Below are positions 47,801 through 54,376 of a DNA stretch of 64,000 nt, piece by piece. The position numbers were made by a program, and so were the translations under genes. Under the pieces are notes generated by a model, which made no database searches, was not told the origin of the DNA, and saw nothing but the letters and a program-made list of their open reading frames with translations. Position 1 is the first letter of the stretch. Each line of letters opens with the position of its first letter. Location of the stretch: assembly GCA_030604195.1 (NCBI GenBank), contig JAUVWI010000011.1, forward strand, positions 1-64,000, given 5' to 3'. The stretch comes from Spirochaetales bacterium. GTDB lineage: Bacteria > Spirochaetota > Spirochaetia > SZUA-6 > DRHE01.

Positions 47801-48038
47801 TGCTCACCACACCACTTACCACACCCACAGCTTCTTCTATGGGAATGGTGATCAGGTTCTCCACCTCGGCAGGGGCGCTGCCCGGATATTCAGTTCTAAT
47901 TGTAAGGGTGGGAAAGGTGATGTCCGGCAGCAGATCGATGGCGAGGCGGTTGAAGGCAATAATACCGAAGATCACCACCGCAGCCGCAGCCATGGTTATG
48001 GTAACGGGTTTACGAAGGGAAAAGCTGACAATTCTCAC
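44844..48038 (-). CDS. RND efflux transporter, first pump gene
   Basis: A 1064-residue RND pump (HAE1-like) with the same layout: N-terminal TM (LRKPVTITMAAAAVVIFGII), porter loops, TM4 GIGMLVDNSIVVLESINRY, and a central insert of about 30 residues rich in Ser/Pro/Asn (about residues 485-520, PTSQMTSPSSPNSAASNQGK) that is absent from the second pump. TM10 has LVDTINQLKRAGVEPIRAI. It overlaps tolC by 4 bases. Substrate not deducible. Confidence 0.94.
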   Translation of the reverse strand: MRIVSFSLRKPVTITMAAAAVVIFGIIAFNRLAIDLLPDITFPTLTIRTEYPGSAPAEVENLITIPIEEAVGVVSGVVSISSISRPGLSDVVVEFDWGTRMDFASLEIREKLDRVRLPGDAEKPLLLRFDPSQAPIMRLSLTGTDKDDLSGLRLLAEEEVKRTLESIEGVASVMVSGGTEEEIQVEINEARLARLGIPLSRVISRLNAENINLTGGTIKEGEAEYLVRIMGRFHSVEAIGSIVISEQDAPFIKLEDVAVIGTGIKERTVITRTNGRESVEIAIFKEAATNTVAVAGRIRERLDRLSDRVELTIIADQSRFIRESIREVIKTALLGGLLALIILYFFIRRARSTFIVSLAIPISVLAAFSLMFLTDVTLNIMSLGGLALGIGMLVDNSIVVLESINRYSESGSTPKEAAEKGAVEVGPAVIAATLTTICVFFPVIFVQGIAGQLFFDQALTVTFSLLASLAVALTLVPMLSSLEAPTSQMTSPSSPNSAASNQGKNEIIVQIAAASLVGLKNIIILLGRGLDLLLRPLYFLFDLAISAVTRLYPKALSWALAHRAIVIISALALLGVTAPLLPFIGRELIPEVSQGEFIVEVETAGGTPVAQTDDLIRTLTAITAESPEVEMTYSLAGALGGTSAAQAETRESLGQLNVTLKEGLRGAEEEQVMENLRSRFAGVPGIAVRFSRPALFSFKAPVSLQVKGYNLQLLEGIAVDLASRLESISGLADISASLQGGNPEILISFNRERLAALGLDISSLAQIIREKIQGEVASEYSSSERRIDIRVRSRIQDRASIEDIRRLTVAGIGGVLIPLSALAEITIVRGPVEIRRQDQERTALITMNITGRDLGSTVEEIERVIADYPLPRDFTVTIGGQRQEMALSFNSMILAMILAMILVYLVMAAQFESLIHPLIIMAAIPFGLIGVVLILIATGTSISVVVLIGVIMMAGIVVNNAIILVDTINQLKRAGVEPIRAIMEAASRRLRPILITTATTVLGLLPMALGFGEGSEIRSPMAVTVIGGLIFSTLLTLILIPTLYAAVDRKKIPTAEDIREGAGL

Positions 48039-49378
48039 CGGCTGCCCTCCGTATCTTTTAAAACAACCAGTGCCCTGGCGTCCAGGTTCAGGAGCAGACG
48101 ATCCAGTTTAAGAATAAGCACTGCAAAATCCAGGTCTTGCCGCTCCCACTCGGCCTGGAGCAGCTCTGATTTGCCCACAAAACCATTCTTAAAAAGCACT
48201 CTGTTTTCGGCCAGTTTCAGATTTGCAAGACCCACCTGCGCTTCCAGGCTCTTCTTTTGCTTCTCCAGCTCCAGGGCGGAGAGTTTCAAGGAGGCCAGGT
48301 AAGTTTTGAATTCAAGCAGGGCCTCCTTGATCGCCAGCAGGGCCATGTCATGGTTGCGCAGTTCTTCTTGCCTGGCCAGCTTTTTCCGACCGCTGTCGAA
48401 GATCTGCCGAGACACCCCAAAAGAGAGGGAGAGCTCTTTGTCCTGCCAATCAAAAGATGCGCTCACAGACAACTCCGGCCTGGTGTCGAAGCGCTGTTCG
48501 ACAATCCGTTCCTCGGTGAGCAGCGCGGCGCGCCTATTCTCGAAAACTGCTGCATTAAAGCCGGCATCCTGCTCTTCAGGCAGGATGAGTTCCGTGGCCG
48601 GAATGAATTCCGGGACAATAAAATTTACATCCGGGAGATCCCCCAGCTGTTGTGCCAGGAGAAACTCCAGGGTCTCGATTTTGTTTAAGGTAAGTTCCCT
48701 CTCCTCTTCAAAATTCTGAATTTCATAGAGGAGCTTCTGGAATGCGTATCCCTCCTCCCTGGACTGGTAGAGTTTCTGCCTGCGTATAAGCTCTTCACGG
48801 CTTACCCTGATCCGGCTTTCGATCTCCACCAGGCTCTGCTGCTCCTCTGTCAGGCTTTTCAGATAGCTGAGCACTTCCTTCTGCACCGCGATCCGGCGGT
48901 TCAATATGGCAATCCGGGCCTTCTCTATGCTGTTCTCTATCTCCAGGTTTGCCGCGGCAACCGGCGTCCAGCCCAGCAGGGGATTGAGCGGCTGGGTGAT
49001 ACCGGGTTTAAAATTGAGAGCTGGTTCTCGCTCAAAGTCATAGCTTACAGGGGCTGTGAGGCTGATGGCTGTGTAAAGGGGTGCGCCCAGTCCGGCGGTC
49101 AGTGTGGGCTCCAGCTCCACAGATGTGGGGTTTTCACCACTGGCAGGATCGAAATCACGCTTATAGGAGAGAGCGTTATTGCCTTCAACCGCCAATGTAA
49201 CTGTGGCTCCCCTGGCGGCCTTATCCTGTTTTAGCTTAAGCTCCTCATTCTCCAGCGCCAGCGCCAGCCGCTGCAGCTGGAGATCCCGTTCAAGGGCACT
49301 GTTCAGCAGATCAGAGAAGTCAACTGCTGCAAGGCTCATTGACTGGAACAGTAGGACGATTATACAGGTCTTTTTCAT
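48035..49378 (-). CDS. TolC-family outer-membrane efflux channel
   Basis: A 447-residue outer membrane efflux protein: a signal peptide (MKKTCIIVLLFQSMSLA) and two repeats of long coiled-coil helices (about 140-240 and 320-430), ending FGK/LLQAEWERQ-like FVGKSELLQAEWERQDL, a hallmark of the family. It is the first gene of a four-gene operon on minus (channel, pump, pump, adaptor). The start was set at ATG 49378 (signal peptide begins there; CAGG lies a few bases upstream); a TTG at 49417 would add 13 residues. Confidence 0.9.
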   Translation of the reverse strand: MKKTCIIVLLFQSMSLAAVDFSDLLNSALERDLQLQRLALALENEELKLKQDKAARGATVTLAVEGNNALSYKRDFDPASGENPTSVELEPTLTAGLGAPLYTAISLTAPVSYDFEREPALNFKPGITQPLNPLLGWTPVAAANLEIENSIEKARIAILNRRIAVQKEVLSYLKSLTEEQQSLVEIESRIRVSREELIRRQKLYQSREEGYAFQKLLYEIQNFEEERELTLNKIETLEFLLAQQLGDLPDVNFIVPEFIPATELILPEEQDAGFNAAVFENRRAALLTEERIVEQRFDTRPELSVSASFDWQDKELSLSFGVSRQIFDSGRKKLARQEELRNHDMALLAIKEALLEFKTYLASLKLSALELEKQKKSLEAQVGLANLKLAENRVLFKNGFVGKSELLQAEWERQDLDFAVLILKLDRLLLNLDARALVVLKDTEGSR

Positions 49379-49450
49379 ACGCCTGAGTACTGTAATGTGA
49401 TTAAATAGTGAAAGCAAGACTATAAAGATGAATTTAAAATTATCTAAAAG

Positions 49451-49500
49451 TCAGGGCTTTTCATGTGATTCTTTTTGCTTGGGAAATCTTCTCGCCTTTA
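49451..49500 (-). pseudogene. remnant of a radical SAM gene 3' end
   Basis: On minus this stretch reads RRFPKQKESHEKP then stop, matching RRFPKRKNTP at the end of the intact radical SAM gene at 51988; the nucleotides (complement of 49451-49490) are clearly alike, including CAGGGCTTTTCATG on plus, with a one-base indel. It is too short to be a gene and looks like the leftover of a duplication or recombination event. Confidence 0.35.
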
Positions 49501-49547
49501 TATTTGTTGATATTTTAGAAAGCCGGATCAAAATCGTATATAAGCAC

Positions 49548-49576
49548 TTGACAATTGATCACGCTTTTATTATATT
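49548..49576 (+). promoter_or_regulatory. strong promoter for the DUF134 gene
   Basis: A consensus TTGACA (49548-49553) and TATATT (49571-49576) with a 17-base spacer. A perfect 14-base palindrome begins six bases downstream. Confidence 0.75.
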
Positions 49577-49581
49577 TATTT

Positions 49582-49595
49582 TGAGCATATGCTCA
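49582..49595. promoter_or_regulatory. candidate operator palindrome
   Basis: TGAGCATATGCTCA is a perfect 14-base palindrome sitting at the expected start of transcription just after the -10 box; a repressor bound here would block the promoter. A related copy lies upstream of the permease operon at 54233-54246. The DUF134 protein encoded next is the obvious candidate to bind it, by autoregulation. Confidence 0.6.
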
Positions 49596-49622
49596 TAATG
49601 AATCGATTTAAGTGGAGAAAGG

Positions 49623-49976
49623 ATGCCGCGACCACTGAAACCCCGTTGGATCAATTTTGATCCACAGAGTTATTCTTTCATGCCCCAGCGCCTGCTTCCA
49701 CCAGCAGTAGACCGGGTTCTGCTCACGATAGATGAATTGGAAGCGTTACGCCTTGCCGACTTGAGTGGGTTGAGCCAGGAGGAGGCAGCCAGGACCATGA
49801 ATATTTCCAGAGCGACTTTCGGAAGAATTGCAGCTCGGGCACGGCGGAAAGTGGCAGACGCCCTGGTTCATGGTAAAGGGATCTGCATTGAAGGGGGAAT
49901 AGTGAGGTTCCACCCCCCCTATGGACGCACTTTTAGGAGAGGACCACATGGTCGCGGCAAGGGTCCATTGTGGTAG
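49623..49976 (+). CDS. DUF134 family HTH regulator
   Basis: A 117-residue DUF134 protein. The start PRPLKPRWINFDPQSYSFMP is typical of the family, and the HTH region resembles a sigma-70 region 4 domain (DELEALRLADLSGLSQEEAARTMNISRATFGRI). The C-terminus is Gly/Arg/His-rich (GPHGRGKGPLW) and may bind metal. DUF134 genes are commonly found near NifX-like and DUF5320 genes, as here; a role in sensing metal or Fe-S status is inference. GGAG upstream of ATG. Confidence 0.88.
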   Translation: MPRPLKPRWINFDPQSYSFMPQRLLPPAVDRVLLTIDELEALRLADLSGLSQEEAARTMNISRATFGRIAARARRKVADALVHGKGICIEGGIVRFHPPYGRTFRRGPHGRGKGPLW

Positions 49977-50036
49977 TCACTGTGGTATCACTATGGATGA
50001 ATTTTTTATGACCAATAGTCAAGGAGGTGAGAAATT

Positions 50037-50318
50037 ATGGCTAGAGGAGATGGAACAGGACCAGCAGGAATGGGTCCAATGACAGGCAGAGGAGCGGGAT
50101 ACTGCGCCGGCTATCCCACACCCGGCTACATGAATCCCTACGGTGGACGATTTGCTGTCGGGAACAATTTTGGATATCCGGCAGCCTGGATGGGTGGTCA
50201 ATACGCTGCAACGTATTCTACCTGGGGCGCATTTCCGCGTTATGCAGGAATGTACAGGCCCCGTGGCCGCTTTATAGGATTACGAGGTGGCAGAGGAGGC
50301 GGTAGGCGAAGATGGTGA
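50037..50318 (+). CDS. DUF5320-type Gly-rich protein, copy 1
   Basis: A 93-residue Gly/Met/Tyr-rich protein starting MARGDGTGPAGMGPMTGRG, the opening of DUF5320 proteins, with CAGY a little further. The C-terminal GLRGGRGGGRRRW differs from copy 2, which has a coiled-coil tail. No catalytic motif. A strong AAGGAGGTGAG ribosome-binding site suggests abundant production. It begins a tandem duplication with the next gene. Confidence 0.8.
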   Translation: MARGDGTGPAGMGPMTGRGAGYCAGYPTPGYMNPYGGRFAVGNNFGYPAAWMGGQYAATYSTWGAFPRYAGMYRPRGRFIGLRGGRGGGRRRW

Positions 50319-50361
50319 TTCGTCTTATAAAGATTAAATAATAAAATCGAGGAGGAAAATT

Positions 50362-50694
50362 ATGGCTAGAGGAGATGGAACAGGACCAGCAGGAATGGGT
50401 CCAATGACAGGTAGAGGAGCGGGATACTGCGCCGGCTATGCCACACCTGGCTACATGAATCCCTACGGTGGCCGATTTGGCGGAGGTTTCGGTTGGGGAA
50501 GGGGCCGCTTCATGGGTCTTCCTTACACTGCTCCCCCTTGGGGGATGCAGTACGGTCCTTATGAGGTGCCCTATTCCAAAGAGCAGGAGAAGGAAGTGCT
50601 TCAGGGCCAGGTTAAGAACATGGAAGACCAGATAGCTGGGATCCGGAAACGCATCGAAGAGCTTGAAACAGAAGCCTCGAAAAGTAGCAAATGA
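50362..50694 (+). CDS. DUF5320-type protein, copy 2, with coiled-coil tail
   Basis: A 110-residue paralogue. The first 38 residues differ from copy 1 at only one position (TPGYMNPYGGRF conserved) and the DNA differs at only about four bases across roughly 115. The tail (about 75-110) is a predicted coiled coil (EQEKEVLQGQVKNMEDQIAGIRKRIEELE), the usual C-terminus of DUF5320 proteins. It is the fuller copy; copy 1 seems to have diverged after duplication. GAGGAG ribosome-binding site. Confidence 0.82.
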   Translation: MARGDGTGPAGMGPMTGRGAGYCAGYATPGYMNPYGGRFGGGFGWGRGRFMGLPYTAPPWGMQYGPYEVPYSKEQEKEVLQGQVKNMEDQIAGIRKRIEELETEASKSSK

Positions 50695-50815
50695 GTATGT
50701 CTGATCCCGGGGCGCAACAAACCTCGGAAACCTCGGAAACCTCGGGACCAGATTTTATAAATACTGGATTTGGCTGCAGCCGGATCTATTAAATTTAAGA
50801 AAGAGGGGTAAAGTT

Positions 50816-51037
50816 ATGCCTAGAGGAAACGGTACTGGACCGAACGGACAGGGTGCGGGTACGGGCAGAGGAAGTGGTGGAGGGGGCCGCGGGCGTATGG
50901 GCGGCAATCGACCCGGTTCGGGTCCCGGCGGGAACTGCATCTGCCCAAGCTGCGGTACTGAAGGCTTTCATCAGAGGGGAGAACCATGTTCTTCTATAAC
51001 CTGTCCAAAGTGCGGATCTCAAATGAGGAAAAAATAG
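50816..51037 (+). CDS. small Gly-rich zinc-ribbon protein
   Basis: A 73-residue protein: a Gly/Arg-rich start like that of DUF5320 (MPRGNGTGPNGQGAGTG) fused to a zinc-ribbon of two CxxC pairs (CPSC and CPKC, about residues 43-46 and 64-67, with another Cys in CSSIT). Likely to bind a metal or Fe-S centre. Function unknown; it belongs with the DUF5320 genes by wording and position. A 9-base run (ACCTCGGAA about three times) sits in the gap before it. Confidence 0.75.
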   Translation: MPRGNGTGPNGQGAGTGRGSGGGGRGRMGGNRPGSGPGGNCICPSCGTEGFHQRGEPCSSITCPKCGSQMRKK

Positions 51038-51039
51038 GG

Positions 51040-51058
51040 ACTGCAGTGCAAGTGCAGT
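51040..51058 (+). terminator. weak hairpin between convergent genes
   Basis: ACTGCA and TGCAGT around a 7-base loop, just after the zinc-ribbon gene and before the convergent DUF364 gene. There is no T run, so terminator function is uncertain. Confidence 0.25.
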
Positions 51059-51128
51059 AAGGGGATGGTTAGCTCCCAGGGTGCTCCAAAATCCTGCCGC
51101 GTAATCTCATGGATATGCGAGAGGGTTG

Positions 51129-51878
51129 CTATATCAATCTCAAATTCACTTTCTGACAGTACCTCTTAAACTCCCTGAAACCACCGCCTTCACTAATGGT
51201 TTGCAGAACTCTCTCGCAATCCAATACCCTTACACCGGAGAGAGAGACAATCGGTGTGCCGCTAAATGCTTCTTTTATAAGAGGTGTGGAAGGGCCTAAC
51301 AAAGCCGCCTGCCGGCAGGAACCAGCCAGCTCCAACAGGTGATCGATAGTATTATTGATAATACTTGTAGCGGTGATAATAGCAATGTCGCTGTCAGGAA
51401 GCAAGCTCTCCACCTCTTCTGCAGGTCTGCTGCCAGGCTTGGGAATCTGGTCAACCGAAGTAACTGAGACTTGTCTATTTTCTAAAGCCGCCAGAAGGGG
51501 CAGGAAACAGCCGACCATGCAGATTGTGTCTCCCTGGTGAATATCCAGGCTCTCCAGGATATCACCGGTTTCCATTCCCTCCGGCTGCGGACTATCTGCC
51601 AATATAGCGTTAACTGTGGCCAGAGCGAGGGAGGAGGCGACTAAATCACTTCCTCCCAGAAAAGTAATTATCTCAGAAGCATTCTTTCCTGCAAGGGGTT
51701 TCAAAGGGTCGAGGATTTGGGGCCCACAAGGTGTTTTTTTTGGGAAGGTATAGGCCACCCCGGTGGTCGAACAATCCAGTTGGACCGCTGAGTAGATCAA
51801 TCCAATCTGAACCCGCTTGAGGGTGTAATCCTTTGCCCTGTGCTTCATTAGGTTGATAATTGTTTCAGCTATAATCAT
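51129..51878 (-). CDS. DUF364/DUF4213 putative metal-chelation protein
   Basis: A 249-residue protein. The N-terminal half (DUF4213-like) has KRVQIGLIYSAVQLD and GVAYTFPKKTPCG; the C-terminal half is a Rossmann-like DUF364 domain with ICMVGCFLPLLAAL and ALLGPSTPLIKEAF. DUF364 proteins are proposed heavy-metal chelation proteins near nitrogenase-like or metal-cofactor genes; activity has not been shown to my knowledge. It is transcribed toward the DUF5320 genes; a 109-base gap separates it from the radical SAM gene upstream. Confidence 0.82.
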   Translation of the reverse strand: MIIAETIINLMKHRAKDYTLKRVQIGLIYSAVQLDCSTTGVAYTFPKKTPCGPQILDPLKPLAGKNASEIITFLGGSDLVASSLALATVNAILADSPQPEGMETGDILESLDIHQGDTICMVGCFLPLLAALENRQVSVTSVDQIPKPGSRPAEEVESLLPDSDIAIITATSIINNTIDHLLELAGSCRQAALLGPSTPLIKEAFSGTPIVSLSGVRVLDCERVLQTISEGGGFREFKRYCQKVNLRLI

Positions 51879-51987
51879 TTTATCTTAATTCGGTTATATT
51901 TTTGTGAACAACGCTCTGATGTTAATATAATATGATGTGATAAATTATACGAGCAGCTAAAAAGTGTATAGGGTAAGCCAGGGCTTT

Positions 51988-52941
51988 TCATGGTGTATTT
52001 TTTCGTTTGGGGAACCGGCGCACGTAAAAACGCTGCTTCCCATATTCGCTTTCGATTAAGAGATCTCTTGCCAGCAGGCTGTGGATCACTGATTCATCTG
52101 CGTGGGCGCGCTCTAATAGAGCGGTTACGGCCTCTTCACGCATGGGATGAACCGCGGTGATGTTCAAAAGATCCTGCTCAATATTACCGGTGGAGGAAAA
52201 AACATTTCCTTCATAACCGATCAGGTATTCCACCCGGTCGATTTCCCGGCTGAATATTTGAAATGCCCGGTTAAGGACATCTTCATCCGGGGGCTGGACT
52301 TTCCTGTCCGCCGGGGGTCTGGTGGGGATGGACAGGTAAGCCCTCTCCGGTTTTAATTGACCAATAAAAGCGGCTGTTTTGCTGATATTTTCGATTCCAT
52401 CGTTGATACCCTTAACCAGCATGGTTTCAGTAACCAGTTCGCCGGTGAATACCTTACTGAAAAGTCGCGCGCCGGTTAAAATTGCTTCTATTTCAATAAC
52501 ACGGGCAGGGTGGTCAACCCTACGCCAGATATTTCCTATTACGGAGTCAAGTTTGATGGAGACCCAGTCCGCTTTCTGCAGATCATGGCGTACATCTTCC
52601 CGTCCGATAAGAGAAGAATTGGTGATAACCGCGATCTTTATACCCAGGGGTCGCAGCAGCTCGATAGTATGGCCAAGGTTAATATCCAGTGTAGGTTCTC
52701 CATCAGGCACAAATGACAGGTAGTCAATTTCTTCGCCCTTTGCTCCTGCCTGCTCAATGCTCTGCTGAACTGCTTTGAATATCTCTTCGGGTTGGAAGAA
52801 ATGCCTGCGGCCGGTCTCCAGGTTCAATGTGCGGCCGACCTGACAGTATCTGCATGAATAGCTGCATATTTTAGGAGGAATGTTGTTAATTCCCAGACTC
52901 CTGCCCAATCGGCGGGAGGGAACCGGGCCAAAGGTCAGCAC
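51988..52941 (-). CDS. radical SAM protein (COG0731-like)
   Basis: A 317-residue radical SAM enzyme. The cluster-binding motif is CX3CX2C at C26, C30 and C33 (ICSYSCRYCQ), the SAM-binding region has FVPDGEPTLD, and a C-terminal helical extension (about 240-317) resembles a winged-helix (VTALLERAHADESVIHSLL). Substrate unknown. GTG start overlapping the NifX-like gene by 7 bases, so it is the last gene of the permease operon. NifX-like plus radical SAM recalls NifB-type cofactor chemistry, but the NifB-specific motifs are not present. Confidence 0.88.
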   Translation of the reverse strand: MLTFGPVPSRRLGRSLGINNIPPKICSYSCRYCQVGRTLNLETGRRHFFQPEEIFKAVQQSIEQAGAKGEEIDYLSFVPDGEPTLDINLGHTIELLRPLGIKIAVITNSSLIGREDVRHDLQKADWVSIKLDSVIGNIWRRVDHPARVIEIEAILTGARLFSKVFTGELVTETMLVKGINDGIENISKTAAFIGQLKPERAYLSIPTRPPADRKVQPPDEDVLNRAFQIFSREIDRVEYLIGYEGNVFSSTGNIEQDLLNITAVHPMREEAVTALLERAHADESVIHSLLARDLLIESEYGKQRFYVRRFPKRKNTP

Positions 52942-53240
52942 AATATTTCCACCGCTTCTTTAACAAGACCGCTCATTTCATGGGAACGTATGCCTCTTTC
53001 CTTCAGGGCGCCGATCATATTAGAGCCCATCTTTCCCCCCGCCAAAACCGTAACTCCCTTGTCCGCGAGCATTTTAGCCGCGCCAAAGCCGGCTCCACCG
53101 CCGCCCTTGCTGAAGGGATTCTTCAATACCTCCAGCATAGTTCCCTGTTCATCAAAGATGAGGAAAAAGGGAGATCTGCCCACCTGATCACTGATTGGTG
53201 AGCTTTCTTCCTTTGTCAAAGCTGCAACTGCTATTTTCAT
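52935..53240 (-). CDS. NifX/NafY-like dinitrogenase iron-molybdenum cofactor domain protein
   Basis: A 101-residue single-domain protein of the Fe-Mo cofactor-binding family (NifB C-terminal, NifX, NafY). The Gly-rich loop GGGGAGFGAAKML and the closing GGKMGSNMIGALKERGI are visible. In non-fixing bacteria such proteins are thought to carry metal clusters, function unsettled. Coupled at both ends (4 and 7 base overlaps) with the half-permease and radical SAM genes. Confidence 0.9.
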   Translation of the reverse strand: MKIAVAALTKEESSPISDQVGRSPFFLIFDEQGTMLEVLKNPFSKGGGGAGFGAAKMLADKGVTVLAGGKMGSNMIGALKERGIRSHEMSGLVKEAVEILC

Positions 53241-53761
53241 TTCCTGTTGCCTCCTTTTATATTAAGAATCTTTTCCACTATCAATCCATTTAAAATTGAA
53301 AAGATGATCATATATGCCGTAAGAATTGCTACTATTCTGACGCCGAAATAATAGATCATCACCGGCAGCAGCGGTATCTTAACCGCCCGGTTGTAAAGAA
53401 AGACGGCGATCAGTGACATTCTCATACCTTTATCTTTTAGATCACTCAGCAGTGGGTACCAAAGGTAGATAGGGCCGGCGGAGATGATGCCGCCGATGAC
53501 CGCGATCAGCCAGGCTCCTTTTTTTGCGCCTTTTCCCAGGTGGCGGACCACTGTTTTTGTATCTATAAGAAGGTTTGAAAGGAAAAGCAGACCAAAGACG
53601 ATTGCCAGGGTAGGGAGTATTTTTATAAAAAGTTTGGAGAATATTGTTAATCCCTGCCAGGCCGCCTGGGTGTCGAAAAATGCCGTGCCCAGGTAAAGCA
53701 GGGTGACTGCAATGAGGAAAAGCCAGCCGCCGCCGATCTTTTTTAAAATTTCCTTTAGCAT
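53237..53761 (-). CDS. half-permease, C-terminal type (DUF318/ArsP-like)
   Basis: A 174-residue membrane protein with about four TM helices, including FIKILPTLAIVFGLLFLSNLL and SAGPIYLWYPLLSDL, the latter matching the conserved Gly-Pro-x-Tyr-rich segment of DUF318/ArsP-type permeases. It is half the length of a full permease and overlaps the other half-permease gene by 7 bases, so the two probably assemble as one transporter. Confidence 0.75.
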   Translation of the reverse strand: MLKEILKKIGGGWLFLIAVTLLYLGTAFFDTQAAWQGLTIFSKLFIKILPTLAIVFGLLFLSNLLIDTKTVVRHLGKGAKKGAWLIAVIGGIISAGPIYLWYPLLSDLKDKGMRMSLIAVFLYNRAVKIPLLPVMIYYFGVRIVAILTAYMIIFSILNGLIVEKILNIKGGNRK

Positions 53762-54183
53762 AGCAGCTGAAGAGTACCGACAGTCAGTAGGGCTATGGCA
53801 ATTGCCATTACAAAGCTGATTCCATTCCTTGCCAGGGCAAAGCCCTTCCCCAGCATCAGGCTTTCGGCGGGCAGCTGCACCGTGCCAACGGTCACCCAGC
53901 TGAGGATGAAGGCCAGCACGGCGATTAAACTGATCCCGTTTTTCAGGAGCTCACCCCCGATAATATAGCTCGTTAAAGGGTTGCCCGCGGCCACACCGCC
54001 AATCAGAGCGCCGATAATGGGATCGAGCCATTTTCTGCCGGTAAACACTTTTGCCAGGAGCTCCCCGGGTATAACTGCATTGATCAGCCCGATAAGAAGT
54101 AAAATCCCGGTTAGAATCGGCAGGCTCATTTTCATATTTTTGAGCAATCCATTTGCCGCTGTCTTTATTTTCATTTTATTCAT
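53755..54183 (-). CDS. half-permease, N-terminal type (DUF318/ArsP-like)
   Basis: A 142-residue membrane protein with four TM helices and the DUF318-type motif GGVAAGNPLTSYIIGGEL. Full-length DUF318 permeases (proposed for organoarsenicals or metal species) have two such halves; here they are separate genes. ATG 54183 was chosen because GGGAG lies seven bases upstream; a TTG at 54231 is less likely. First gene of the operon half-permease, half-permease, NifX-like, radical SAM. Confidence 0.75.
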   Translation of the reverse strand: MNKMKIKTAANGLLKNMKMSLPILTGILLLIGLINAVIPGELLAKVFTGRKWLDPIIGALIGGVAAGNPLTSYIIGGELLKNGISLIAVLAFILSWVTVGTVQLPAESLMLGKGFALARNGISFVMAIAIALLTVGTLQLLC

Positions 54184-54232
54184 AGGCAATCTCCCTGCTC
54201 TGTGCAGTAAATATACTGATTTTTTTGGCAAA

Positions 54233-54246
54233 TGAGAATATGTTCA
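54233..54246. promoter_or_regulatory. candidate operator near the permease operon
   Basis: TGAGAATATGTTCA is a near-palindrome differing from the perfect 49582 palindrome at two positions. On minus it directly follows a TATAAT, about 50 bases before the permease start codon, so the placement also matches that at the DUF134 promoter. Confidence 0.5.
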
Positions 54247-54376
54247 TTATAAATAATTAAATATTAATACAAATGCAATAGGCTAAGATAGTTTCTATCT
54301 GGCAGCATCTGCAATATTCTACTGTCAATATATCGGCATTGCGTTTCAGGATTGTTAAGTGGTATACTTTAAGGCA

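Noticed and set aside
41171-48111. Many open frames on the plus strand opposite the RND operon
   Set aside because: They are antisense to well-recognised RND, adaptor and TolC genes, have no ribosome-binding sites or family motifs, and reflect codon bias of the genes on the minus strand.
50711-50748. Short tandem ACCTCGGAA run before the zinc-ribbon gene
   Set aside because: Only about three imperfect units of nine bases, with no dyad or gene-like content.
51904-51921. Possible third operator copy upstream of DUF364
   Set aside because: TGAACAACGCTCTGA is 15 bases and shares only the outer bases with the palindrome; too weak to call.
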